From positions 119,895,161-119,959,160 of the forward strand of contig CM036618.1 in assembly GCA_020746105.1 (NCBI GenBank): DNA of 64,000 nucleotides. The letters are read 5' to 3'. The stretch comes from Trogon surrucura. Its lineage: Eukaryota; Chordata; Aves; Trogoniformes; Trogonidae. The notes beneath the pieces are model-generated. The model saw only the letters and a list, made by a program, of their open reading frames with translations, searched no databases and had not been told where the DNA came from. Shown here one piece after another: positions 42,601 through 56,000 of the stretch (position 1 is the first letter of the stretch; every line of letters begins with the position of its first letter). The position numbers were made by a program, and so were the translations under genes.

Positions 42601-45600
42601 ATTGATGTTCCTTATCTGCTAGAATTCAGCTGCTTGTCTGGTTTCTTTCAAATAACACTTTCAGAGGTTTCCTGAACAGCGAGCTCGGAATGCTCCGTGG
42701 AAATACAACAGACACGTTTGAAAATGGAAAGAAAACCTGCCACCTTTTTTTTTGTGTGTGTGTGTGTTTGTGATATTACAGAGAATAAGTTAACACTAGA
42801 CTTGGTTTAGAAAGAAAAGGAAGAGCACTGTTTCTTGCATATCCTAATAAATAGGCTTTTGTCCTTTACAGGAGCAAACCTTGGCTTTGAGGAAAGAAGG
42901 GATCGGTGTCGTGTTAGATTCGGAGCTGCCTCATCTCATTGGTATCGACGATGATCTCCTCAGTACTGGTATCATCTTGTACCACTTGAAGGTAAATACG
43001 CATCTGTGTGTCCATAGCCTTTATATGCCTTGTGATAATTGTTTTTTTAGTAGAAAAATTGTAGTATTAATTTGCTCTCTAAATATAGTGCTCATTACAT
43101 TCTTCCTCCGTAGAAAGAACCTCATTACATTTCCCCGGTAGAGTAAGAAAAGCTTTTAAGAAGTTTCAACTCATTCAATTTAAATATCTGTTAATTTACT
43201 GGTTAGGTTTATCTTGAGGGTCAACTGGTTAACCAGAGGATCGGTGTCTAATATTCCTGGCCACGTATATTACTTTTTTATTCATCTCATTGTAAAACTT
43301 GACTTGAAATCCAAAACTGGATTAATTGGCTCAAAGCTACACAGGACAATTCAAACTTGAATTTACCAATAGTATTGTATAATAAGTATGAAAGCAATCT
43401 AAAAACGTTATCTGATTTTTTTCATATATATTTAAACGTATTTGGTTCAGGTTATCCTGAGAAAGTGGAAGGATAACTTACGGCTTTGTTGGGGAGGAAG
43501 GGAGATTTCAACTGAAAATAATGTGTATTTCTCTCTTAATTAGGAGGGCCAAACGTATGTTGGCAGAGAAGATGCTGTGACGGAACAGGATATTGGTATG
43601 GTATTTGGCATTTCTTTATACATTCTTTCTCAAGTTTTTCCTTCTACATCCAAATATGTGAACAAAAATTTGTGTATTTTTCCCCCTTTTCAGTAAGTTG
43701 TCTGTATGCTCTTGCATGTTTTAATTTTCAGGAAAGTTGAGAGCTGAATTAGGTGGGATTTGCTTCAAGGAGCATGACTTCTAAAATAGCTCGTGGGCTT
43801 AAAATTTATTCACGTGCATACACGTGTTGCTAATTTATTTATTGCTTCTTTTGAAATAGCGTAATGTAAAAATACCATCCTTTTCCATACAGCGCCTGTC
43901 ACAGTGACTGCACGGTCGTTCTCCTAACCTTTGTGTACTGACAGTGTTGTTATACCTAAAGCAGACTTTGGAGTTTAGATTTGAGTTGAACAAGATTCTG
44001 CACATTGGTAAAAAATAGATGGTCGTCGTGTCATGATTTTTCTTATTCACTTGTTACCAAAACAACAAACTGCCAGACCTTGACTGCCCGTCCCCTATGT
44101 TCCTTGAAGGCAATTTCATTAAATAAACTGCATCCTTTAATTCTCATGTGAGAGAGTCAGATCACTTTGGTATATTTTTGTGGGTCAAAAGATGCCTGGA
44201 TTAAAATTTCTGTATAAATTTCATGGAACTGGCAAACTTGTGTTGCTCTGTAGTATTAAACAATACAGATAGAGGTGAGTTGAAGGAAAGACCGAAAGTA
44301 GCAGACCTGATTAATAAAAGGCCTGAATATAGTTAAAGCCATCCTTGTTAGTCTACAATCACAGATTATACCCTGTTTTTCAGATTCAAGCATGATTGCT
44401 TTAAGGTCAAGAAGCTTTTATTTACCAGAAACCAGTGAAAAACCCCTTGTCTCTATAAATGTATGAATTTTACTTTCCTGTTTGCTGTCAAAAGGAAAGA
44501 AGTATTTACTAATCTGGTGCTAAAGCATAGGAGGAAAGAACATTACATCAAAAAAAACCCCAGCAAGCCAACAAGCTTCTCTTCCCACTGCAGTAAAACA
44601 ACAAACAGTGTTAACATTTAAGGCATGGGGGATGTGATGAAGGAAACAAAAGCATTGTTCGGAATAAAGAGAAGAGATACTCTCAAATACGTAGTGCAAT
44701 CTGCCCTTAATAAATTGACACCGCTGCGCCGATCTTGCTGGTTGTTAAGAATCTAATTATGTTACTTTAATTTCTTTGTATTTAGTTCTCCATGGCCTTG
44801 ATTTGGAAAGTGAGCACTGCGTCTTTGAAAATCTCGACGGAACGGTGACTCTCATACCGCTGAACGGAGCGCAGTGTTCCGTGAACGGGATCCAGGTTAC
44901 AGAGGCCACACAACTGAACCAAGGTATTACTCAGCGCGGTGTCGCTTTTGAGACAGCATCTTTGTTTCTTTCTGGCAACAGCATTGAAAAAAAAAATCTG
45001 CATGTGTATGAAGAAGTTATTTTTTAATTATTTTTAGCTCCATTTCTTCTCATCTGCAGCCAAAAACAATTAGGAGAGCCGTGGAGTTTTCGTTATGCCC
45101 AAGAGTTGCCGCGTGGTGAAAAGAAAGATAATTCTTCCCCAATTTAAGCCACTTTGTAAGCTTGAGTATGAATTGATAGTTACCATTTGATGTCATTCAA
45201 AGTTTATATATAAAGTGAACTCCATGGCAGGTTGCTGTGATATTAAGAAAAGGAATATTGGTCTCCGTAGGGCTAAAATCATGTCAGACACACCTCCCCT
45301 CCCCGGGCTTCTGTCTGGTCACGCTTAACACTCAGTTGCCAAATCCTCTTGTACAGCAGGAGATTCAGCTGGAGTATCTGTTCACTGCAGCTGGAGGGAG
45401 ATGACAAAAAAGGGGGAGGCTAACCCTTATGGAGGGGGTTTAGAGAATTACAATTTTAATATAAAACTTTTCAAGTCTGGAAATGAAGAAGCAGCTGAGA
45501 CAGCTGGGAACAAAGGTGTGTTGTGTTGGCTTGGAAAGGACAGGCTAACAAGTAAGCTGGTGAGTGCTGCAGCAGGGGTTCGGGATGTTTTATCTTCCAG

Positions 45601-47001
45601 GAGCAGCCAGAATATCTTCCTGTTTAGCAGTGAGCTCAAGACCTGTTCAGGAGTGAGGCTGTGACAGAGCTCAGCTGTTGAAAAACAACCTCACTTTGCA
45701 GTCCTGGAAAGAAGCTTTCCGAGGAAGCTTGTTCCAACAAAGGAGAAATGCAGTGTTGAGCAGGGAAAGGCTTGCATCTCTTCCCAACTCAAACAAGTGC
45801 TTCAGCAGTCCGCTTGCACAAAGTAAGGAGTTTTGATGGAGAGAGGGGATATTGATTTTTGTCAAGTGTCTTATTTCTTCTGCGAAACAAAAGGCATATG
45901 TGCTTGTTTCTGCTGCTGAGCAGAGAAGAACAAACAAAACCCCAGCCCCTTTTATCTTACATTTGAGTAAATCCCGTTGATAAATTGTTAGCAATAGAAA
46001 CGTTGACATTAATGACAAACAGGAGTGCAAACAGTAAGAATTGAGCTGCAATAGCTCATCTTTACTTACCCTGCTGCATTTCCAAGGCAGCAAAGGTTTG
46101 ATGTGCCTCAGAAGAAACTGGAGGTTGGATGCTATTTCCCTCGTCCAGGTATATGTAGCAGCTTGGGGTTTGTGCTGTGAAGAGTGGCAACGAGACTTTT
46201 ACTCCCAAATTTCCATCTTAAAGAAATCCTCAACTCGAAAGAAAGGGAAAGGCTTGCTCTGGGGTTAGTAGGGTGTGAAAAACAGCTGCATAAATGACCT
46301 GTAGAGTCTGTAACCAGCCTGAATCTGAGAGAAGGGTGGCAGCTCTGACATCAAGTGGGCAAAACCGATGAAATAACCGGTTTAACGACTCGTGCACGAT
46401 CCACGCGGCCTCGCTGCGTTAGCATTTAACCTCGCAGCGTGAAGTGCCAGCTTCCTCCAATATCCGCTGATTAACTGCTGCTGATGTGTTTAAATGTTTC
46501 CGTTCATCATGAGTAACAGTTCGATTGAAAACGTGCGAAGTTTTTCGACTGTCACGGAGTTTAAAGGAAAAAAAAAAGAGGCATTGCAATTAATTACCGC
46601 TTCCTTCTACAGATTACTTCCAGCATTTGTAAATTCTGGCTCATGTGGTCTTTTTGTGTAAATGTAACTTACTTATTTTTTTATTCTTAGGAACAAATGG
46701 TAATTAAATTAACATTCACAATTAGAGTTTGTCCTTTACCTCAACTATATCCTCAACCTATATCCTCGACTTAAACCAAGTTTTAAGTTCTTAGGTCAAA
46801 CTGCCAACACTTTTGTACTTAACATAACCTCCTGTTACTTTTTTTTTTTATAGTTCAGTAATAAAAAAATAAAATTAAAAACTAAAAAGTGACTTTTATT
46901 ATAGATCTTAATTATAAATGCATTTGTTTACATAGGTCCAAGATACTGTTCTGTGTAGGGCACAGATGGTTAATGACATTCAATGGGCATTCTTGTGTGT
47001 T

Positions 47002-47032
<31 letters not shown>

Positions 47033-50000
47033 TAAAAAATATTTTTTCATGTGCTATCTGGTCATTTACATGTTGAAGTCGACCACTTGGATTACCAGGT
47101 CAGAGCTCCACGAACGATAAATTTTTTTGCTTCGTGTGTGTTGTTGTTGGTACTATCGGTGCATTTCACAAACCTTTTGTCTTTAGGATTTAATGTTCAA
47201 GGAGAGTAAGAATTGCTGCTGGCAGTAAATAAATGGAAAGCAAACCCCAGAGCGAATCCGGTTACGTTTCCACGATGACATTTATGCTGCACTTTGCATA
47301 CTGGTGTTCTGATAGAGCCGCGTTGTCCCACAGCGAACGGTCAAACCTGGGAAATACTCGGCTGCACGGTTCTGACCAGACTTTTGCTCCTAAAGGGACT
47401 TTGATGTTGATGCTTGGCTCAGTTCTGTCGAGCAGGAATTACGATTGTAATAATAGAATAATTCAAAAATGATCGTAGGATTCGCAGAGGTACTAAAAGA
47501 GAAACCCAAGAGTTGTTCGTATCGTCTGCCTTCTGGGTTTGACTGTCCTGTGCTTCCGCTTAAACCTCTATCCCCTGTTTTCTTTTTAATTCATGGAGTT
47601 AGGAACACGTATCTATAACCGCATTCATTCTGAATTTTTAATTTATGTAAATTGCTTTCACCTAGCAAAGTGGTCAAAGGCTGTTTACCATTAATTATTT
47701 TTATCTTCATTTGAAAACAGCCGAAGGAGTTTCATAGAAATCCTCCCTGCCACAGAATCCCCCTGTAGGCAATCGGCAAAAGCAGAACAGATGAATGTTT
47801 GGGACGATGAGCGTGTGAAGCAGTGGCAGATTAAAAAACAGTTTCAGCCCTTTCATTACAGCAGTCATGACCATCAGGGATCCCTTTTAATATGCTTAGA
47901 TAAAACGCCTCCCCAGCGCACTTTGTGAAGGGAAGGTCATCGTATGAATTAAAGGCGATTTCAAATCGACGATACAAACCTGCGTACACATTTATGAAAG
48001 GTAATTCTTTCTGAGGTTAGACTGAGGTAAACTATTCCTAGAGTCCCAAACTGAGGTGTTGTGTAGAGAGCAAGCAGCGGTGTCATGACTTAGTGCTTTT
48101 TGCTGTTTATTTGCCAAGGCCAGGTGACTTAATTTGGGTTGATACTCCTAATTAAGCTAATCGAAGAGGAGCATTCCGTAATAAGGATGGTGTTTCATTC
48201 TCAGAATGAAATTTTTCTGAAGTGAACAGTCCAAATGCGCATTTTGTGAGGTTTTTTTTCATACTGTGACTGCAATGAGATCCATTTTCTTTTTCTAAAA
48301 AATGCCTCATACGAACCGACAGATAAATGCTTGATTCTGTGGTGGTTAACTTGGAAGGCTTCCATGTTATGACAGTTGTGAGACGTCGCTGACAATATAT
48401 TTCTTAGTGGGAGAGTATTTGTTTTGGTGCCACTGCCTTCAAAATTTGAATAAGAATCTCACTATTTGTGACCTGTACCTTAACTGATGAAATAGAATAA
48501 TGAATGTGCATCGAGCAATATGAATTATTTAATGTTCTTCCCTCAAAAAATAGCTTTTAGGTATAAAATTCTAATAAACCTGTTTGGAGCGATAAGAAAC
48601 TTCACCGTTGTTCCACATGGAGAACAAAGACATGAGTGAGAGCGCAAATTGTGGCTGGAGCTTTCAGCGTAGGTGGTTTCAAGGCTGACTGTGATCAGTA
48701 GTGGGTGGACAAATCTGTTCTTGGTCACGTTTGTGGACGTTCCCACTACATCTGGTACCTACTGGTGGCTTCCAAAGTAGCACTGTTCAAGGGTGTATAG
48801 GTCAAGTTGGGGCAGGCAGTTGCTTCCACTCTATTTATTCAACTGAACTGTGTGAATGCGACAGACCTGTGTGTGCATGAACGTGTTTGTGGGTGGTTTT
48901 TTAGTTTTTTTTTTTTTTTTAAAGTAGGAGGACGACGGAACAACTTTGTACATCACTTAACACAGCTGTGACCGCACATCATTGTGCACTTCAGTTGTCA
49001 AAATGCATTTTCACGTTTTTCTTGCTTAGGAACTCTTTGCTTACTTATTACGTGTCTGCAAAAATACGTGGCATTTTCAGGTACGGAATGTTGTCAGTGA
49101 ATGGTGTGGGTTTTTCCTTACCAGGTGCTGTTATATTACTTGGAAGAACCAATATGTTTCGCTTCAACCACCCAAAAGAAGCTGCTAAGCTGAGGGAGAA
49201 AAGAAAGGTGAGATTAAATCAGTGTTTGTTAAATGTAAACCTTTGCGCAGTTTTCTTACTAGTATAGACACACCTCGATTGTTGTAGAATATTTTTTTTA
49301 TATGCTTCACATACTTAATATTTCATCAATCAAGCAAAGTAAGAGTTTGTAAGCACATGAACATTTGTCTAATAGCTTTATTTTGTGGTCTGTTGTTAGA
49401 GTGGACTGCTCTCTTCCTTCAGCTTGTCTATGACAGATCTTTCCAAATCTTGTGAGAACCTGTCAGCAGTTATGCTTTATAATCCAGGGTGAGTATATTC
49501 TAAAACGCCGTTTTTAAAATGCCAACTCTTCTTCATTTTAGCAGTTTGAGTTTTCCAATTGGCAGCGATAGAAAAATATTTTGTTCTCGGGTTCCGCCCG
49601 TTAAATAACGGGCTTCTGAAGGAAACCAGAAATTCTGAAATGTTACTTGAACTAGTCCATGCTAGAAAATGGAGTGAAAGGACACTGAGGAGCTTTCTGT
49701 CTTGCTTAAAACTTACTTTTACTTGGTATTTCTCTACTCCAATGACAGAAGAGTAACTGTGGCAGTGAAGAGCCACACAGATCTGACACAAAGAAAGTTG
49801 TAGCATCTGAAGCCCGGGAGACAACGTTTGTGCTATAAGCAAGGCAGTTCAGCACAGTGTATATATACTTGCCTCAGAATTTAAAGTTAACTATTTTTCC
49901 TAAGAAAAATGCATTTTAAACTGAAAATTATAATTTCTTGAGTTCATATAATACCAGTACAAGCATAAAAAGGCTGGGAAATGAATGTCTTATGTTCTCA

Positions 50001-53000
50001 CCTTTATACCTCCTTGTAGGTGGCCAAGTTAGGATGTGGAAAACTGTTTTATTATACAGTTGCAATGACATAGACTGCTTGTTGTAGAGAAGCTGTTTTT
50101 AATGTTTTTACCAGTGTTCTTAAAGTGACTTAGAGAGAATTGATGGTATTTTGTTGTAATTTCTTTTCTCGATAGCTAGTGACTGTGTTTTGAATTGAGT
50201 GAGAGATGAAGCACTTTAACCACCTATGCGCTTTTGAAAAATTGGCTGTAAATTGAATTATAGGCTTGGCTGGTACAGCTTTATTCCCAAGTTTTACTGT
50301 GGGGTTGCTCTTTATCCATTAGAATTTAGGAAGATTGGACAGGTAATAATAACTTCAAGTTAAATAATATCTTAAATACAGTGAGTATGTGTAATAACAC
50401 TGCTTTAAATGTGACTGTTACTCTTTTGCTACTGAGCTCCCTACAGAGATTGCAAGAGTCTGAGTTAGCTGCTGATAAATTACATATTTTCTTTTTTTTT
50501 TGGATGGAGATGAAAGAGAAGGTCAAAAAAGTGTGTGTGTGTGTGTATATATATTTATATTCCTTTAGCTTTTCGAATAGTTCCATCTAGAAACTTCTAG
50601 TACTAGTTGCTAGTATTACATTTTCTGTGCTGGGCTGGAGAAAGGTGCTGGGTTTTTGTTACCTCTAATTATTGATCAGCTACTGTGGGGCCTTTCCCTG
50701 ACTAATAATACTCTGCTACAATCCCCTTCTAAATAATTGCATTATACCGCACAGTACCGACCTTGACTTTGCAGTCGGCAGAGAGTAGGACAGATTGTCT
50801 CAGCGTTGCCTCACTTTTAGTCTTTCGGATTTGCAGCAAAATATAATGTGTGGCCAAGACCCCGTTGAAGGTGGGTTTAAGAATGCTTCCTCTGGCCACG
50901 GAGTTCATGTTGGCTCCAGATAATATCAAGACGTGCCTTTAGAGAGAGGATTTTCCCCGTAACCCTTATTTAGAAAAAGTCTGGAGAGGTACTTCATTGT
51001 CTCTGGAGTAGGTTGGAGCAAATTCTTTTTTTTTTTTTTTCCCCCCTGATCTGTTTTGTGGAATATAGCTTCTTTTTTCCTTGTCAGTTCTTCAAACATC
51101 TTGCCTTGCTTTCGTGGAAATCAAACAGTATGAATAACATAGTGAAAGTATCAGCCCAGACAGCAATTTTTGGAAACGCTGCCATTTTTCCCATCTAACG
51201 CTTCTCGTAACTTTTATTTTCCTGTTGTGTGTGTGGTTGCGAGAGCGCTGTTGAAATTGAGGATAAGATTAGGTGAAACACTCGTATTCCCAAAGACCAT
51301 CACGCCTGTATTTTATTAGACTATTAAACTACGAGCAGAGGGTTAATTATTGATATTCTTCTGCTAGTCTGCATTCAATTAATCGTTGTGAACTGGCTTA
51401 CAGGAATAGATATTTTGTTCTTCTTAATTTGTAAACTCGAGAAAGGATTATGCTTAAGGCTCGCGTTGCAGAAGGAATGCAGCTCTGTGAGACTTGTTTG
51501 TGAGCAATAAAACCTACCTGAGGTTGTTCCATAGTCACTGTTATGTATATATGGGTTTTTTATTTCCTAAGCAAAGAAGCTCATGGCTGCATATTCATAA
51601 TTTAAACTCTTATCTCTGTCTTCGCGTGCTTTAACTGTGTTTAAAACAATAGATGCCAGACGTAACAACGCACATTGCTCACATGGTGGGAGAGGTGGTA
51701 GCTGTCCCCAATAATCATTCATTTAAAAAACAGCAGCAAACCAAACCTGTCTCAGATATGACTCGTTTTACTGCTTTTATGAGTGCTGCGAGGAAGGTGG
51801 GCTCTGAATTTTGCACTGCAGTTTAACTGAGCCTTGTGCTTACGAATCGGTAGAAGAAAGCACCTTCCAAAATAGCTGCATCTTCATGGACATCAACTTG
51901 GCAACAGCAGCTTTTCAGCTTAGGCTGAGGTTCCCTGACAATTCTAAATTTCTTGATGTTGATGTTAATGTTTTCTCCTCCTTTGTGGCAGCACTGGTGT
52001 TTTTCTGATCGTGTAGTGAGCTTGTCCCATAGAGGTAACGCTGCAGAAGGTGTTGCTTTAAGGGGAGCAGGTTACTGGCATAAATGCAAGTTAAACAGAA
52101 GAATAAAGCAGACCTCAAGCATTTCGGCCTTAGTAAGAATTCAGTGCCAGGGGCATCGTGCTCGTAAAGAGTTAGACAGTTTGCAGCATGTTTGAGCTCT
52201 GTACTTGGAGCTAGGGATGGTGCTGAGCAAGTGCAGTGCTGCAGGGGTGACTGCATTGAGCCTGGGTAAAACAGTCAATAAATCTGCTCTCTGAGTATCA
52301 AAGCAGGGTAATTTTACTTAAAGCATTAGGTGGGAGCGAGCATCTTCCTGAAAAAAAAGTGCAGATGGAAAAGAATCCTACGCTAAACTTGCGTTGGATT
52401 ATTATATATTTTTTTTTTTTCAGCAGGAACAGTGTAGGATGTGGTCGTTTGGCCCAAACTTTTATTGCAATAGATTATCATACCAGTTTCTCAGGGCAGC
52501 GTACTGCCCAGCAGCAGTGTAGAGATAGTCAGTACCCGTCCTTCTGGTTTTTTGAGGGGTTTTGTGCGATTTCTGTAGCTGACTAGCGTTTTACCCGTGG
52601 TTAATTTAGCACTTTTGCAACCACCATTCCTTCCAGTTTCAGTATTGATAACCTAATGACTGGTGGCTAAATGTGCAGTTGCTGTAAGCTTGTGAGATCT
52701 TGCATCTTTAGCAGTCAAACGCAAAATAGCCCGTGGGGTATTATCTTCAGTTGTGAAAGCACATAAATGATGGATCTTGCTCACTGTATCTGTATCTTTC
52801 CCATGTGAAAATCAGTGTTATCTTTAATTGTGTTTTCAGATGGGTGGTCTTTGTGGGTGGCTTTTGTCGTGTGTGTTTGGCTGTTGATTTCCCATATGTG
52901 GAGATAGTTGCATAAAATTTTTGGCTTAACGGACAAAATTCTTTGTTCTGTTTGTTCTCAGTCCTTGTCTTAAATCTGGTGTCATGCAACGCTGCTTCAG

Positions 53001-56000
53001 ATAATAAGCTTCGGATAAAACAGAATTCTGCACATAGATTTATGCTGAAGATTTCATTTGTGGACCCTTTGTAAGCTACATTGTGCCCTAACTCTAAAAC
53101 CACTCATGAGAGACCGTGGTCTTGTCATGGATTTAGCATGTTTTTTTCTTTTTTTTTTTTAAATTAATCTCATAAATTGGACTACGGAATGGAATCGTAA
53201 CATCTTTGTAGTCCTGCCAGTACTCAGTCTTTCCTAACAGATGTAGTACCAGATCACACCTTTGTGCTGTATAAATTACACTATTGTAGTACCGTGCTGG
53301 TGGAACCGACTTCCTTTCTCTGCAGCTTATCTACACTGCTCTTATCACTAGATATGCCACGTTTGCCAGGGAAATGGTGTCTATTTAATTCAACACGGAT
53401 CAGATTAAGTTCCTTTGCTAGATCTACAAAAGGAGTGCAGCCTAGTCTTTAGTATCTGGATGTTTCTTTCTTTTTATTTTCAAGCTAATACGTTTTTCCA
53501 TTCACAGTAGTGCTCACATTGATAAAAGAAGTAGAGGTTTTATTATGGGTAAACTAAACTGGAAAACATCAGTTTTGCATGTGTGCTTTGTAAAACTGGC
53601 AATAATTTGTTACAGCCAGTGTTGGGGTTTTTTTTGCAACGCCGAGGTATTTGTTGACTAGCTCTTAAAGAAACAAGGTTTCTGCAATCGTCGACTGCCT
53701 GTCCTGCCTCCCCGGATTCTCTGCTGTCCTGAAAGAACTTTGAGCCCATAACCAGTCTGAAGCAGGTCCTGCAGAGGTAATGGTCTCAAAAGTGGTGAAT
53801 TCCTAAATATCTTGACAAAACAGGAGACCCACTGGGGGAGACAGGCATTGTTATTACCCCTATAGCAATGAAGGTTGCAGCATGAGCACCTTTGATAGAG
53901 AATGAAGACACTATGAGTAAGCCCATGGTAGAAGAGCCTTCCATGGAGCTCCTATTAAGCACCACCAAGTCTGTGTAACAGCAAAACATCAAACTGCATT
54001 AGCCCTTGTCCTCATCGGAGCATTTACTCGTCTAAAATGCCTTAAGTATGTGTTTTTAAAATAACTTGGTGTAGCGTTTGGAAGCTGTTGATTGACCTAT
54101 TGATGATGATCCACATTTGGCTTTGGGAAATAAGTGGTTTCACAGAATCACGGAATGTTCGGGGTTGGAAGGGGCCTCCAAAGATCGTCTAATCCAACCC
54201 TGCTGCCAGACCAGGATCACCTAGAGCAGGTCACCCAGGAACATGTCCGGGTGGGTTTTGAATGTCTCCAGAGAAGGAAATTCCTCAACCTCTGTGAGCG
54301 CCTGTTCCTTTCCTCTGAAGGAAGAACCATGTCTGCATAGTTTATTCCTCTTTCCTCAACAACCTTTTGAGCACTACCAGCTTCATTTCAGTGTAACGTA
54401 AAACTGTGACATCACTCTTGAAGATATTAGAGACACTTCCTCGAAGAGAAAATTCCAGTTTTTGCCACTGACTTGGTTTTATATCAAACTGATTGCTGTG
54501 ACGGCTCATTTTCCTTGTATCGCATCTCTATCAAAAATTACCGTTTTTATGCTCATACGAAATATGTTTGCCAAACTGTATGTTACCCGACAGTCAAAAT
54601 ATCAAAAAGATTTTTGCTGTTGGTTTTCCACGTTTTGTTAGCCGGTCTGAAAGGTTTTGCTCCGTTATGGCTTAACCAAGCGTGAGACTACTTGTAAATA
54701 GTCTTTGCCAGCTGCCCAAGCCAACACCCGATGCACATCTGCACTTACACAGACCACAGCTGTATTCCCCAGCATCTATATTATTTTGGACTGAAGTGGT
54801 GATGAATATAGTGGCATTTTTTGTCAGCCAAGCCCTAGGTTCTGAATTCCAGAGGCAGACTGTAACCACAGCGAGAGCTTTTGAAGTATAGCTTAAAAAA
54901 AAGCAGGGGGGAACTAAAGCTCACGGTAACCCTTGAATTAAACTTTTGCTTTCTGAAGTTCCCTTATGATTGCCCGTTGTTTTCTTTCAACACTTTGTGG
55001 GTTTTGCTACTACAGAATTTGTGATCAAATGAAAAACACCACGTTTTTAATCATCTCTCCTTCTGCTGGAGTGTTGAGATAGTGCCCATCCCAGCCCTAG
55101 TCTTGCTGCAAATGTGAAGGGACTCCTGGAGAAACAGTTACACGAAAGCCTGAATGTGTATAAAAACCTACATTTGCTAATCTCTTAGGAATTGTAGAAG
55201 GCATTTCTTAAAATTAATTTGTCAAGAGATTGGGAAAAATGGAATTTGTTGAACTAGTCCTTCTCCAACATTGCAGTGTTTAGAAAGATGCTTCTTGAGC
55301 GTGTAGGTGTCAAAGTTAAATTGCTTTATAAATGTGATTGGTGTATTTTTTTTTCACATTTCTAAGGGCAATTCCTTTTGTTGTTGTGGACATCTGTATG
55401 ATTTTAGAAAGAGATATTAAAAATACCTTATTTTTAGAAAACAGTCTATATCATTGTAGTCGTGACATTTTAAACAGCAGTCTGTCAAATACTTGAAGTT
55501 GTGTCGTAGTCTTGCATTTTTGCCGTGTTTATGGACTGTCTTACTAACCTGCATACTCCTTAAGCTGGAGCAGACCTGAAATAATATTATTAGTGTATTT
55601 GGTTGAATATTTCAGTACATATATAGGATCTCTAGGCTGATTTAGTATTTACTTTGAAAAAAAATTCTTAAAACCCCATAAATCTTTCGAAAGAAATGAA
55701 AATAAGTGAAAGGCTTCTGTACAACTGTAAAGAGAGCTGATATTAATGGCATAAAATATTCTGCCATCATTTTTCAGAACCTTATCAAACTCAATAAATT
55801 AGAGTCTAAAAATGTTTTGGATGAATGGATGTGAATTGTGTTCTGTGCTTAAATGTTGCACTTAGCAGGATTTGAAGTTTTTCAGCCCCACTGATTGCGT
55901 CATAGTAATGTTTGATTTTTTTTTTTCTTGGTTGGAAAAGGAAGAACTTCAAATACGCTGCAGCCTAGTTTGATAGCTCTTTCCTTTCTCAGAAGTAGTC

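Larger units (their letters stand above)
17543..42871 (+). other. KIF16B: KIF16B intron 9 of window (25.3 kb)
   Basis: GTAAGG to TTTACAG. The longest stretch without a coding exon. It is almost free of recognisable mobile elements, with only CR1 remnants at 22259 and 34688. Other contents: a T-rich block at about 21290-22260, a minisatellite at 34221-34316, a perfect hairpin at 32832-32858, CpG-dense spots at about 36200-36310 and 37253-37330, and an A16 run at 39879-39894. Open frames of 60-192 codons occur on both strands but lack splice, codon or family support. A nested noncoding RNA or enhancers could be present; sequence alone does not show them. Confidence 0.85.
44924..49124 (+). other. 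KIF16B: KIF16B intron 12 of window
   Basis: 4.2 kb, GTATTA to TTACCAG. Contains a 13-bp tandem pair at 46745 and a TG/TA microsatellite at 46994. The open frame at 45401-45664 and the reverse frame at 45671-46093 have no family resemblance I can name and no splice context. Confidence 0.87.
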
